DNA of 64,000 nucleotides from Rhinatrema bivittatum. Taxonomy: Eukaryota > Chordata > Amphibia > Gymnophiona > Rhinatrematidae. Position numbers and translations under genes: made by a program. Positions 29,673 to 41,164 of the stretch are shown in pieces; the stretch's first letter is position 1; each line of letters starts with the position of its first letter. Location of the stretch: NCBI RefSeq assembly GCF_901001135.1, contig NC_042622.1:17581222-17645221 (forward strand), in the 5' to 3' direction. The notes under the pieces were generated by a model. That model saw only the letters and a program-made list of their open reading frames with translations, made no database searches and was not told where the DNA came from.

Positions 29673-31155
29673 TGTTATGATTCCTGCCTGCAGAGCTATT
29701 CTCCGCAAGCAGGCCTCTCACCTCCGTTCTGCTGCGGCTTTCCCCGATGCGGCTTGTAAGCCACTGAAGCTCCGACACCGCCAGACTCCACCCATGCGGC
29801 CAGGAGGCCACTGCCATGCTCGTGCAGCCCGGATCGCCGCTGACGCCATCTTCTTCGCGGCCTAGCTGCCGCCAAATCATCACTCTTGCGGCCTGGAGCC
29901 AAGCCGCCATTGCCGGGGTTTTCTCTGGACGGCAGGAGGCCGTCCCAGCTGATGCCTGCACCTTCGTTGTCGGCGTCTGTGCAGGGCCGCTGGCCATGAT
30001 CCTGCACATCTTCCTGTTTTCTGCTTCTAGGCGCCGGCGCACGCCTCTTCACAAGATTTAAAGGGCCCGCGGCTGGATATGCCTGGGCACCACCTAATGA
30101 CTGTTTCCTGGTTCAGCCCTATTTAAGGGCTTCTCCTGCACTCCTGTGTTGCCTTGCATTGGAGTTTCCTGTCTCTGGAAGTCTCGTCTTCCAGCGCTCC
30201 ATCAGGTCTTCATTCTTCGCTCTTTGTTGGAGCTCCATGTCTCATCTTGCTTCCTGAGTCTTCGTTGCTTCTTGTGGTTTCCTGATGTTCCATGTCTTTA
30301 TGTTTCGAGGTTCCCAGTCCAGGCTTCCTGATGTTTTGCTTCCTGATGTTCCAGGCTTCCTGATGTTTCATTTCCTGATATTCCGAGGTTTCGCTCCTCC
30401 TTCACTTATTTCGAGTCCTCTGGACCCTCCAGCTCCTGTGGTTCTCCAGATGACAGCTTGCCTCGTCATTGGAGTCTTGTCCCAGCTGGATTCCCTTCTT
30501 GTGCTTCTGAGTCCTCTTGACCCTCCAGCTCCTGTGGTTCTCCAGATGACACCTAGACTCATCATTGGAGTTTCGTCTCAGCTGGATTCCCTTCCTGCGC
30601 TTGTCCCGCTCTCCGCGTGGTCCTTGACCAGCCTTCAGGTTGTGTAGGGCGCGCAGTGGGACAGGGTGGTCCGCGACCAGCCCATTGGGTCCGCCTGTGT
30701 AGGTGGGCTGTGTAGGGCGCCCTGAGAGACAGTGCCTATGTCCGAACCTTCCAAGCTTCTCGCTCTCATCCAGACTCTTCCAAGTTCCTCGTCTCGTCTA
30801 GAGTCTTCCAGGTTCCTGGTCCACATCCAGAGTCTTCTCATCTCGTCTCGAGTCTTCTGTGTCACAAGGCCTCCGTCTGCCCTCATCCTCAGTCCGGCTT
30901 GCTGCTTCTTGCTGATACTCAGCGGCAGGTCCAAAAGGGCTGGGAACAGTCGGAGGACTGTTCATATATCAACATAATGTTGGCTTCCAGAAGCATGCAG
31001 GTCCGGCAGATGGTCAGACTTTGTCTTCGCTCATGCTGGGACATGCCTCGCCAACCCTCAGTGCTGTCTTGGATTCGTCTGGGGTCGTGCCGAGGCCCAA
31101 GGGCACACAATCCCCTCAAGTTGGGATCGCTCTCCTAGCATTCCCTTCTATAACA
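29673..31155 (+). mobile_element. Gypsy LTR, same family as 15354
   Basis: 1483 bp from TGTTATGATTCC to TCTATAACA, with a 6-bp terminal inverted repeat TGTTAT/ATAACA. It shares long blocks with the LTR at 15354-16765 ('gggacagggtggtccgcga', 'ctgtgtagggcgccctgaga'). A duplicated 'ctggaccctccagctcctgt' block lies at about 30420 and 30520. It includes 'atttaaagggc' and 'tatttaagggc' core-promoter-like runs near 30056 and 30120. Confidence 0.85.
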
Positions 31156-31230
31156 ATATGGTTATTCTATAACAATATGGTTATTACTATGAAGGTCGGT
31201 ATAAAAAAGTGTTAAATAAAAATAAATAAC
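31156..31230 (+). mobile_element. L2 3' tail
   Basis: 'gaaggtcggtataaaaaagt' followed by a TAAATAAAAATAAATAA tail, the terminal signature of L2 here. A 19-bp direct repeat (ataacaatatggttattct) spans the LTR/L2 junction. Confidence 0.7.
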
Positions 31231-31254
31231 AGAATGCAAGGCCTTCCTAAGACC

Positions 31255-31375
31255 TCCCATCTATAACACTGTGTCTCTGTCAGCTGGTAGGGGGACATAA
31301 CCCACTTATCTTGACTGGACTGGTGTAGCAGTGTTCATGGCCAGAAAATTAACAGATAAACATTTTCTCCTTATC
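31255..31375 (+). mobile_element. DIRS group 3 right end remnant
   Basis: Resembles the right terminus at 56010-56113: 'cagctggtaggg', then 'gactggactggtgtagcagt' and 'aaaattaacag'. No coding part is attached. Confidence 0.6.
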
Positions 31376-31793
31376 AGTCACGTTCATTATGATCCAGATT
31401 GAACTGTGAAGCACAAGACTCATTTCATTGTTTTCATTGTTTCCCATTATTTGCATATCAGCTGCATTACCCAACTGTCAAAACTGTTAAATCAAATAAA
31501 CTGGATTACTGTAATTTATTTGGTACATGTGTTTAGTAGCCACATTCCCTTTGATAGGTGACCTTGAAGATAAATGTTCATTATATTTTAAGTCCATTCT
31601 CCTGCTTTTTCATTCTTAGGTAGGAAATATAAATCTCTTACAATTAGATTTTAAATAAAAAAGCCAACTTTGCAATAATTCTAATTAAGAGACTGATTCA
31701 CTAAACCTTTCCCATAAACACAGAATGGGAGTAAAGCCTTTGTAAATCAGGCCGTAAGAGAAAGAAAGTTGTTAATAGTGTTTTTGTTTTTAG
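31376..31793. other. Host intron, no feature recognised
   Basis: AT-rich unique-looking sequence ending in a pyrimidine-rich tract and the acceptor TTTTTAG before the exon at 31794. Confidence 0.5.
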
Positions 31794-31963
31794 CAACTCC
31801 ACGGAAGGGACGAATTAAACCACCTTTGGAAATGGTAAATTCTGCAGAACGTACTGTCATACCTGTAACTACTAGGATGAAGACTTCAGAAGTAAAGGAT
31901 GCCATCCAGATACTAAGTGATGTAGGAACAGCCAAGAAGAATAACCTTGCACCTCAGAACAAG
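31794..31963 (+). CDS. Host gene internal exon 1 (unidentified gene)
   Basis: 170 bp, bounded by a strong acceptor (tgtttttgtttttag) and a GT donor (caagGTCTGC). It enters with one base of the split codon already used and leaves in phase 0. It is open throughout and encodes a basic, hydrophilic stretch with TPRKGRIKPPLEMVN, then ERTVIPVTTRMKTSEVKDAI and ILSDVGTAKK. No transposon homology, low repeat content, and a phase that fits the exon at 56582 all support a real host exon. The TPRKGRIKPP-like basic motif recalls nuclear or chromatin-binding proteins, but I do not recognise the family and give no name. The donor is not consensus after GT, so the 3' edge is slightly uncertain. Confidence 0.6.
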
Positions 31964-32381
31964 GTCTGCAGTGTATCTTTTTGTTTACTGATCTGTGCTT
32001 TTTTTCATATGTACATATGGTTTATCTTTCATTGGCCTTATTCATGTAGAGGTAACATGAATCACATTTATCAAATAGAAACCATACAGTAGGCATCTGA
32101 AGTTGCTGGCGGTTACAGTGCGCACATTGTGATGGCCAATCCATTAGACACCTTTGAAACATGTTTCTCCTTCATTCTCTGTTCTGCTCTGCCTCATAAA
32201 CATTTGAGTCATTCCATCTCAAGTGGACAAGGGGTCCACGCCTAACCTTCTCCAAATCAAACTACATTTTTCATGGATATTCTCAGGGCTTTCAAGCAAA
32301 ATCATACTACATTTTTCACCTGGATCTCCATTGGTTGGAGAGCTAGATGCAGTTGAATGGAGGTCTCCTCTGAGTACTATG
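31964..32381. other. Host intron start, no feature recognised
   Basis: No repeat family or ORF recognised before the hAT target duplication at 32382. Confidence 0.5.
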
Positions 32382-33355
32382 CTCTAAGCCAGTGGTTCTC
32401 AACGTTTTTCCCATCGTGACACATCTGACAGACTACGTTCACATATGTGACACACTGCTCATTACAATTTACGGCGGAAATAAAAAATAAAGGTCCAGTA
32501 TTATTTTTATTGTTAAGAATGACACAAGGAAAAGATACATATTGTATCTGAACAGAAATTGCAAAATGGTAAACATCCCACACAAAACAGCACCAATTTC
32601 CAACACTTAACAGTAACCACCTTACCTAAGAAAAGGCAACACTGAAAATATTACGCCAGGCTTTAAGACAATACATCTCCTATTAGGAAAACGGACCAAG
32701 TCAGGCTGCTATAGAGCCCTACACAGAAACTACACCCCCAGCAGAGAACCTCACCTGAATCATATGTGCTGACCCTCACCTAACAAAGAATAAAGAGACC
32801 AAAACGCATAACTAGAAGCATGCAGACAAAAACTGAATTGGAAACCGCAACAAGCCAGAGTCTCTGTATGCTGTGCAACAAAGGAAAAAAAAGAAACATC
32901 ATCTCTCATGAGGGAATAGGTAGATAGAATGGATGAGTGAATGGGGTTAGATAAGTAGGGGTAGTTAGTGAGTGGGTGAAGGGGAGATGAGTGGGTGGCT
33001 TTAGTAGGGAATGGCTGGGAGTGGCTTAGTAGTTGGTGTGTTTGAAGTTTTTTGGTCCCCAGATCAAGTATCTCTGGCCCAGGAATCCTGAAAGAGAATC
33101 TCTCTAGTTCAGGGGTCCCAGGGTGGAGAATCTGGGATCAGAGATCCTCTGACAGAAGAGGTCGGACTTGGGATTAGATCATGTTTTTTATTTAATAGTT
33201 AAAAGGTGTGAGTTAAATTTAACTTTTACCTCTTATCAACTGACATTAAAACTGAAGTAAAGTTTTTATGTCTGGTTTTGAGCACTTTGTTTTTTATGCT
33301 TTACTTTAAATATTGTGCACTCTGAATCTCTGTAGTTTTAAGTAAATTAAAAATT

Positions 33356-33558
33356 TAAAAAAGGTTTGGATAAGTTCCTAGCAGAAAAATCCATAAACTG
33401 CTATTAATTATTAAGCAATAGTGGCTTGAGATTTATTTAATGTTTGGGTACTTACCAGGTACTGTGACTTGGATTGGCCACTGTTGGAAACAGGATACTG
33501 GGCTTGATGGACCCTTGGTCTGACCCAGCATGGCAATTCTTATGTTCTTATGTTCTTA
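33356..33558 (+). mobile_element. CR1-B 3' end inside hAT
   Basis: The last RT codons ('aaaggtttggataagttcct') and the complete CR1-B terminal block 'ggtctgacccagcatggcaa' with three TATGTTCT-type units at the end. Confidence 0.88.
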
Positions 33559-33845
33559 TCCTTATAAAACAAATCAAGAAATATAAAATATGTAGCAGTA
33601 AAACCATACTAACAAAAAGAACAGATTATTTCAAAACAGCGGATGAATGGAATATCCAATAATTAAAAACTCATATCAGAAATTTCTAGATACCAATAAA
33701 ATATTTTAAATAGCAGACACAAAGACCCAGTAATGAAAAATAATAAGGATACAAAAAATGTTTTGCTCTGCATACCTGGGAACATTTGATATCCAGGTGC
33801 TCTGAGATTGTTTTGAATTAGCAGGAGGAGGGATGGTTTGCTTGC

Positions 33846-34690
33846 ATCTTTCTCCTCTCTCTCTCTCTCTCTCTCTCTCACACTGGCTCTCAGTCACTCA
33901 TATATACACATGCTTTTTCTCTCTCACTTATATAGGCTCTTAATTATACATTTACACACATGCTGTCTATCTTTTCAGGCTTACACACACAGGCTTTCAA
34001 TCACACACATACATGCTGTCCTTTTCTCTCACACACAGACTCTCATTCACATGCTTACAAACATGTTCTCTCTTTCTCTCATTTACACACAGGCTATCAC
34101 TCACATGCTCCCTCACCTAAACCAGCTCTCAATCACACACAGACACACATGCTCTCTCTCTTTGTATCATTTACACACAGGCTCTCAATCACATGCTCCC
34201 TCACCTAAACCATCTCTCAATCACACACAGACACAAATGCTGTCTTCCTCTCACTTTCACACATGCTCTCAATCACATACTCACATGCTTTCTCACCTAA
34301 ACCAGCTCTCAATCACACACAGACACACATGCTGTCTTTCTCTCACTTTCACACATGCTGTCAATCACATACTCACATGCTCCCTCACCTAAACCAGCTC
34401 TCAGTCACACACAGACACACATGCTGTCTTTCTCTCACTTTCACACATGCTCTCAATCACATACTCACATGCTCTCTCACCTAAACCAGCTTTCAGTCAC
34501 ACACAGACACACATGCTCTCTCTCTTTCTCTCATTTACACACAGGCTGTCAATCACATACTCACATGCTCCCTCACCTAAACCAGCTCTCAATCACACAC
34601 ATACTCTCTTTCAAATGTACAAGCTCTCAATCATTCACTTACATGCTATCTCACTCACACACACACAGGATCTCAAACGCACATGCTTGC
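33846..34690 (+). repeat. (TC)n and 92-bp CA-rich minisatellite
   Basis: A (TC) microsatellite at 33850-33880 and CA-rich degenerate repeats lead into a tandem array whose landmark 'cctaaacc' recurs at 34115, 34203, 34295, 34387, 34479 and 34575. Spacings are 88, 92, 92, 92 and 96 bp. The open reading frames here are composition artefacts. Confidence 0.92.
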
Positions 34691-35201
34691 TCATTCACTC
34701 ACGCTCCCCCCCTCTCCCGAACTAGCGGCAGCAGCAGCCTCCTCTACTAACCCTAAAGGCAGCAGCAATCTACTTCATTTTCAGCCCTCATGGAGCAAGG
34801 AGTTCCATTGGCTGGGGAGGTTGACGACATTCTTCGTTTTTCTCTGAGCCGCGCTGCTCATTCTTCAGACCGCGCCTCTCTTCTTTTCTACGGGCCGATG
34901 CCGAGCGCACTAGCGAGGTCTCTTCTTCCCGCGCATGCAGCCGCTGCTCAGCACTTCCTCTTCCAGGCTGTGGGGAGGGGGAGCAGGAAGAAGAGAGCAT
35001 GCCGGTGCCATTGACTCCAGCTATCCTGCCGCGTTCCACCCGGGCTTTCAGCGTTTTAAGCCCGGGTGTAGGACCTGTCTTGCTTGGGTAGGGGGAGCAG
35101 CTGGGTTAGCAGGGGACTGGGAAGTGTGGCGACACACCTGCGTGTGCTTGGCGACACACTGGTGTGTCGCGACACACCGGTTGAGAACCGCTGCTGTAAG
35201 C

Positions 35202-35491
35202 AACCTAAAATGGCCATTTTGTCCAAGTGCTGCAGCCTGACAACACCCCCTAGGGGCCTGAAATTTGTGGATTAGTATAACTCCTGGTAGTATGTAAGTC
35301 CCAATGCAAAGTTTGAAACAACATGAGCTTGCCTCTCATTTTATGGGCCAGCAAAGTATATGAAAAATGTTACAAAAGAAATATAAGGCCTACTTTGACT
35401 CCTCCTGATTGGATCAGTAGTCATGGCCCATGGCATATACATATAAGATTTGCACTAAGATTTGCACTAAGAAGCTTTACAGGCAACTGGA
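35202..35491. other. Host intron segment
   Basis: No repeat recognised. It contains a short direct repeat (aagatttgcact) twice at 35448-35470 and ends at the Penelope-like element's target duplication. Confidence 0.45.
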
Positions 35492-35573
35492 AGCAAATAT
35501 ATAATAATCAACCCAATCGTATCACTGGTAAAACTATCAACATTTACTGGTCACTGCCAAGTGTTATATGTTA

Positions 35574-35753
35574 TAACAACGTTATTGTTAAATTTTGAAC
35601 TTATGTACACTGTTCCAAGTTTCATAACCTTGTTCTATGTAATGCCTTTTGGCAATTTTCATGTTCTGTTTCAATGTAAACCGATGTGATCTTTATTTCA
35701 TATAGGAACACCGGTATATAAAAATCTAAAAATAAATAAAATAAATAAATGTA
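35574..35753 (+). mobile_element. L2 3' tail inserted in Penelope arm
   Basis: An L2 end with 'aaaccgatgtgatctttat', 'ggaacaccggtatataaaa' and an AAATAAATAAAATAAATAAATG tail. Removing it together with one ATGT copy restores the left arm as the exact inverse of the right arm. Confidence 0.85.
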
Positions 35754-35808
35754 GGCCTCTCACTCACAGGGTCTGCATAGCATATCAGACTCCTACTTAG
35801 GTACAAGT

Positions 35809-36267
35809 GTGCCCAAATTGTCAGGTGGTCACCATGAGTGCGGACACTGTGATATGTGTGCCCTGACAGTTACAGGGGAACAGTGGCAAGTACCAAACTC
35901 AGGAAAAGTTCTAAGACTAACTGGACTCACAAATTGTGAATCAGAAAAAGTCATTTATGCCATCTTCTGTCCATGCAACCTTCTGTACATTGGGCGTACC
36001 AAACGTAAGATCAGAACCAGGCTCATAGAGCACAGAAGCTGTATCAGGACTGAGAAGGTTACAGCACCTTTAGTACAGCACTGCATTACTTGTCAACATG
36101 TGTTTACAGATCTGAAATGGCTGATTTTGGAACAAGTGCAGAGTAGCCCGCGTGGCGGTGACATTCAAATGCGTCTCAACATGCGTGAGCAGTTTTGGAT
36201 TTATTGGCTGAACACAATGGACCCGGGTGGACTAAATGAGAAAATAAACTGGTACTCCTTGATTTAG
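35809..36267 (+). pseudogene. GIY-YIG endonuclease domain of Penelope-like ORF
   Basis: 152 open codons. A Cys-rich linker (CGHCDMC) is followed by GIY-YIG blocks: KVIYAIFCPCNLLYIGRTKR with the two Tyr positions, KIRTRLIEH with conserved Arg and His, and NMREQFWIYWLN with the catalytic Glu. It ends TMDPGGLNEKINWYSLI, the typical 'P-x-GLN' terminus. In Penelope-like elements this nuclease lies C-terminal to RT and nicks the target. Here RT is missing and the initiating ATG probably is not the natural one, so this is a fragment. The nuclease domain itself has no stop and all expected catalytic positions. Confidence 0.85.
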
Positions 36268-37400
36268 AATCCCCCGTGTTCGCTGGTGGTTAAGGCTAAC
36301 TACAATATCGGAGGTGACATTGGCTATTGTCTCCCGATATGTAAGGTGGTAAGAGTTCTTCTGAGCACAGAGTGGAGCTTTTTCAAGGACAGGGAACCAG
36401 GTGTTGAAATGTCATTTTCGATGACGTTTGAAAGGATGAAGAAATTGTTAATGCATGTTCAGAAGATGACGCGAGTAAGTTGTCAGTAACTCTGCAGTAG
36501 ACGTGACAAAACGATCAAGTTGCTAGGGACGCTGAAGTGGATGGGATGTACACCATGTGATTAAGTATCCAGTGTCGCTAATGCGGACGTGATAGAGAAT
36601 GCCGCTTGGTTGAGATAGCAATAGCAGCGAATACAAACACAAATAAAAAATAAAGAAATAATAAAGAATATGAGAATGAACATGGCGATCTGCCTTTTAA
36701 TATTGTGCCAATTATACAGAATGGAAATAGCCGTGACTTCCGTGGGGTCTGTGTATCTTGAAATAGAAAAGTAAACGAGAGGACCGGACGTGAAAGGAGA
36801 CTGTTTGGAATGACGTAGGTTCCGGTCTGGGCTATAATAGGATCACTCGAGTCGGTGTGCCTTTCAAAGATGGACGCGGCGCAAGGAAGCCGCGGCAATA
36901 TTTAAAATCGTGGTAATCGAGCCAAGAAAAGAGAGATGGACGCCTCAAACTTGCGGAATGGAAACCCAGAAGTTCGTCTTTGAGACAGGATACGGAAGAA
37001 AAATTCCCCTGAAGCAGAACCGTTGGTTCGAAACACGCGCGTGTCGGGTGACTAACCAAAATTGGCGAGATAAGTAGTTATTGTTTCTCCCGTACCTTTG
37101 GAATATAATATATGAAAATTCTACTGAAGAACTGATACGAGGCAGTTTTAATGTGCAAAAAAATTTAAAAAATTCTAACAAAAATATTACAATTAAAGTA
37201 AGGTGGCCTTGTACCTAAGTAGGAGTCTGATATGCTATGCAGACCCTGTGAGTGAGAGGCCTACATATAACACTTGGCAGTGACCAGTAAATGTTGATAG
37301 TTTTACCAGTGATACGATTGGGTTGATTGTTGTGAGATACATTGAAGGTACACTGGAGTACAGTTGTATACGGGTAGAAGGTTGTGAGCAAATATATAAT

Positions 37401-38336
37401 TACATAAAGACATGATGTCACTTTTTTATGCAAATGTTTGCCAATTTTCAGGTGTAAATATCTCTACTGTGTAGTTTTTAATTTTTTCTTTTTTATGTCA
37501 TTTGAAAGAACATCTTTTTTTCTTCAAACGTTGCCCTGTTTCATTTTGAACCCATACTTGCTTTGGTCAGAATTAAGGCCCCAACGATATGCATCATTTG
37601 CATGCATGGGTGCTATGTTAAAATGAGGCATCTTTGGCGCCCTGCTTTGTAACATACAAATGAGCTAGAGATGTGAAATGTTTAAAGTGCGGTGAAGCTT
37701 ATTGTGCTTTCAATGCTTGTTGCTTTTCACACATCTTGCTTCGATACTTTTATAAATGACCCCTCAAAATGGACATTTTATTGTGCTGTGTTATTTACTG
37801 CATGCAAACCTGAACATGAAAAAGAATCATCTTCACAAGGAACTATGGTAATGCTATGTTAGCAGTGTGTTGTGGCAGAGATCTTGGCAGCATGCCCTGG
37901 CCTGTGACATCATTGTGCTCTTTGTGTCCCGGGTATCACATTCTTTTTTGCCCCAAAGGAGGACATTGAAGCAATGAGACCTGTTCAGGATGAGAAGTTT
38001 AGCAAAGGTCACACAGTTGCTGGCACAAGGGAAAATTATCAATTCAAGCCCATTGATGCAACTAAAATTTGCATTAGCAAAATTTTGAATGATGTCATCT
38101 CATTCATTGTAAGGGTTCTAGAGCATGAACGTGAATATTTTCCTGCCCTTCAAGTATCCAGCTTTCAAACTGATCAGTATTTAGTTTGAATCTGTGATAA
38201 AGTCTAGTGGATTGGCCATATTTGGGAAGTCTCAATTGAGGAACATGATGTCTTGGTCAATTTCTTGCACTCCCAAGGTCCTGCCAAGTCATTTTACTGG
38301 CCGCCCCATAGAGATACCTATTGGGTTCCAGAAGAG
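37401..38336. other. Unassigned host intron, 0.94 kb
   Basis: AT-rich. No repeat family recognised. A short direct repeat (tgcatgcatgg/tgcatcatttg) occurs near 37580. A 71-codon open frame at 37974 has no supporting motif. Confidence 0.4.
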
Positions 38337-40325
38337 TACATTCCCTGTCTGTACTCAAATCAGTCCAGACTTCTGGGTTTTGCCTCCCTTCCAGCAGATG
38401 GAGACAGAGAAAGTTTCGCAGGCACTGCCTTATATCCTGGTGTGCCACCTGCTACTCTTCAGTATTTATCTGTCTCCAGCAGATGGAGGTGGTGCAAAAC
38501 CTGTGGTTCTGTACCCGAGTCTGAGGAAAAAAAAATCAAAACAGGAGAAAAGGACACCAGTCTATCATCCCAGGGGGTTGTTAGGTCCTGATGGGACCAT
38601 TCCCCCTGGTGTAAGTAAAGAACGAGCAGGGGTTGGGGACCCCAAAAATGTGCTCCTCTGTGCGCTGGAGGTGATAGCTGGGGGACCAGCTCCCTCCCCT
38701 TTCAGCCTGCAACCTTTGCCGGAAGTATCTTTTGGTCTCTTTCCTTGTCTGTGTCAGATACAGCTTTAAAGAAAAAAAGAAAGAAAAGTTTAGATACCGG
38801 GCTCCTCTACATTTACTGTGGAGAGCGGAGCAGGGGCTGCTTCTCCGTGCGAGGGATCACACTAAGAACTGCAAGTTTCCTGTTTTTAGTAGTTTCCTCC
38901 CTCCTCCCCCCGTTTCTATTGGCACTTTCACGAGGCTCGCCGCTGCCGAGTTGGGCCTCGCGGGAGCCGATGCTTGGCGTGTGGAGAACGGCGGGCCTAT
39001 GCTCTCATTGGCTCCCTGGAGGGGAGGGGCCATCCAACGTCACCAGTGCCTGGAAGAGGGGTGCCTCAGGACCCAGGAAGCTTGCAGGCCCACCTAAGAG
39101 GCTACTCTGGAAACCGAAGGCGTCCGCTACTATTCGGGTCCGCAATGTTCAAGCTCCCGTGCTGTGGGAGGTGGCTCTGCAGGTATCCTTGGAGGGCTCA
39201 GACCCTGAGGATGGCCTTGGTGAGGCTCCTCCTCCAACAGTAGGTCCTGACACGGGATGAGAGTGGCCAAGGTGCTCCTGTGGAAGGTGATGATCCTAAG
39301 CTGGTTCACTTGTTTCAGCGCGACGTGTTGGTCCCACTAATCCCTCATGTCCTGGCAGAGTTGAGCACTGTACCCATGCTAGCGGAGCCAAGCCCGGACA
39401 TGGTGGACCCTGTCATGGCGGGCTTACAGGGTCCTGCTTCAACCTTCCCCTTTCATGAGATGATGAAGCAGTTGATGATCCGGGAGTGGGATACTCCTGA
39501 GATGGGTCTCAAAGTCGGCAGGGTGATGGGCAATGGACAGACTGTACCCATTGCTGGAAGATTCTCTAGAGCTGTTGAAGGTTCCTAAAGTGGACGCGTC
39601 GGTGTCAGCTGTCACGAAGAGAACTACCATTCCGGTTGCTGGAGTGGCAGCTTTGAAAGATCTTCAAGATCGTAAACTGGAGGTAAACCTCAAAAGGATA
39701 TTTGAGGTTCAGCTCTCGGCATACGGGCGGCAGTCTGCAGCAGTTATATGCTGTGGGCGAGCTTACGATGGGTGCAGCAGTTGCAGAGCGCCAAGGATCT
39801 CTCGCTCCAGGAAGCAAAGCAGGTGGACTGATTGGAGGCCACCGTAGCTTATGGAGCTGACGCCTTGTTTGACCTTCTTCTCACTTCGTCCAGAACCATG
39901 GTCTCAGCGGTCTTGGCTAGGAGATTCTTGGGGCTCCAAGGTTGGGCAGCGGATGTTCCCTTGGAGTTAAGTGCCACTGGGGACAAGGTTGGGTTTGCTG
40001 CTCTCTGGGGGATATGCAGATGCTATGGCAACAGTTGGGCATGTTTGTTTTGCATAATGCCAAGTAATAGGGGACTGCTGTGTGATTCCCGTCACACATG
40101 GAGAGATCCAGGAGAGTCCACAGATGCGGCATGTGAGAAGGGGCCATTGTGGCTGGCCTGCGTGCGATCAGGAAAGATCCCTGGGGAGATTTTACAAGTG
40201 GGGGGATGTTTGTTGGCTCTGAGATTGTGTTGGCCGCCAGTTCACCACGGCTGAGTACAAAAGATGCCTGCAGTTTGACTGATTGTGATTCAGCAGGGAT
40301 TGACGAGGAGGCCCCCATGTTTACA
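38337..40325 (+). pseudogene. DIRS group 3 left end and decayed gag
   Basis: The left terminus contains 'attccctgtctgtactcaaa', 'tcagtccagacttctgggtt' and the twice-occurring 'cagcagatggag', which match the ITR style of the DIRS at 57396. Downstream are scattered gag matches: LVHLFQRDVLVPLIPHVLAEL, WDTPEMGLKVGRVMG and YGADALFDLLLTSSRTMVSA with ARRFLGLQGW (compare 14568 and 19950). The 3' part (about 40000-40325) is less clear. Many stops. It ends where CR1-A begins. Confidence 0.65.
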
Positions 40326-40609
40326 GTTACATAGAAACATAGAAATGACGGCAGAAGAAGACCAAACAGCCCATGCAGTCTGCCCAGCAAGTTTCGCAGT
40401 TTTTTTTTTTCTCTCATACTTATCTGTTACTCCTGGCTCTTAGCAACCCTTTGGTTCTATTTCCCTTCCACCCCCACCATCAATGTAGAGAGCAGTGTTG
40501 GAACTGCATCTTAGTGAAATATCTAGCCTAATTAGTTAGGGGTAGCTACACCCATGCTTATTTGTTTATCCAGACTATGTAATTCAGTTCTTGTTGGTTG
40601 TTGTCTGTA

Positions 40610-40915
40610 TATAGATCCACTTTTCTTCATTCCCCCTGCCATTGAAGCAGAGAGTTATGCTGGAAATGCGTGAAGTAGAGAGCTATGCTGGAAACGTGTG
40701 AAGTATCAGTCTTTCTCCCCTGCCGTTGAAGCAGAGAGCTATGCTGGATGTGCATTGAAAGTGAAGTATCAGGCTTATTTGGTTTGGGGTAGTAACCGCC
40801 GTATCAAGCAAGCTACTCCCCACTTTTTTTGTGAATGCAAATCCTTTTTTTTACATTTCCTCTTGCCGTTGAAGCTTAGAGCAATGTTGGAGTCTTAGAG
40901 CAATGTTGGAGTTAG
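40610..40915 (-). repeat. CR1-A 3' UTR repeat array
   Basis: Units carrying 'gttgaagcagagagctatgc' recur about four to five times. The same unit in sense orientation (gcatagctctctgcttcaac) occurs at 49040-49265. Confidence 0.8.
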
Positions 40916-41164
40916 ATTAACCGTGTGTATGTTTATTGAATTAAGGGTTTTCTCTCCAGGTAGTAGCCGTCATTCCCGCGAGCCACCCACTTTTCATTCA
41001 CGTCCTCTAGACTTTATGGATCCATAGTGTTTATCCCATGCCCCTTTGAAGTTCTTCACAGTTCTGGTCTTCACCGCTTCTTCCGGAAGGGCATTCCAAG
41101 TATCCACCACCCTCTCCGTGAAGTAATACTTCCTGACATTGGTTCTGAGTCTTCCTCCCTGGAG

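Larger units (their letters stand above)
32390..35193. mobile_element. hAT DNA transposon, non-autonomous, 2.8 kb
   Basis: The ends are CAGTGGTTCTCAACG and GGTTGAGAACCGCTG, an inverted repeat of the type known from Tip100/Charlie-like hAT elements. 8-bp target duplication: ctctaagc (32382-32389) and ctgtaagc (35194-35201), one mismatch. Subterminal 'gcgacacac' and 'tgtgacacac' motifs repeat near both ends, likely transposase sites. No transposase ORF remains. The interior holds a CR1-B insertion (33356-33558), a (TC)n run, and a 92-bp minisatellite. Confidence 0.88.
35506..37386 (+). mobile_element. Penelope-like element, 5' truncated, with inverted arms
   Basis: 1.88 kb, flanked by the 14-bp direct repeat agcaaatatataat (35492-35505 and 37387-37400). 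The left arm (35506-35807, itself split by a 180-bp L2 tail) and right arm (37208-37328) are inverse complements over about 120 bp. A further 58 bases lie outside the right arm. Between the arms are the GIY-YIG ORF and about 0.94 kb of non-coding sequence. The RT domain that should precede GIY-YIG is absent. Penelope-like elements commonly carry terminal repeats in direct or inverted orientation and are often 5' truncated, so the layout fits. Confidence 0.85.

Noticed and set aside
29368..29759. Long Leu/Phe/Cys-rich + frames resembling membrane proteins
   Set aside because: They arise from the 20-bp T-rich tandem repeat, and all three frames stay open together.
31794..31963. Naming the host gene as a centromere or kinetochore protein from the basic TPRKGRIKPP block
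   Set aside because: One short basic motif is not enough; the rest of the exon did not match any sequence I could recall with confidence.
33838..34750. Several His/Ser/Leu-rich frames up to 184 codons
   Set aside because: Products of the 92-bp CA-rich minisatellite, which repeats the same words in every frame.
36578..37181. Minus-strand frames in the Penelope-like element
   Set aside because: No motif, short, and in the non-coding 3' part between the arms.
39280..39588. 102-codon frame considered as a host gene
   Set aside because: The block VHLFQRDV aligns with DIRS gag pieces at 42510 and 14060, and the left flank has a DIRS-type terminus.
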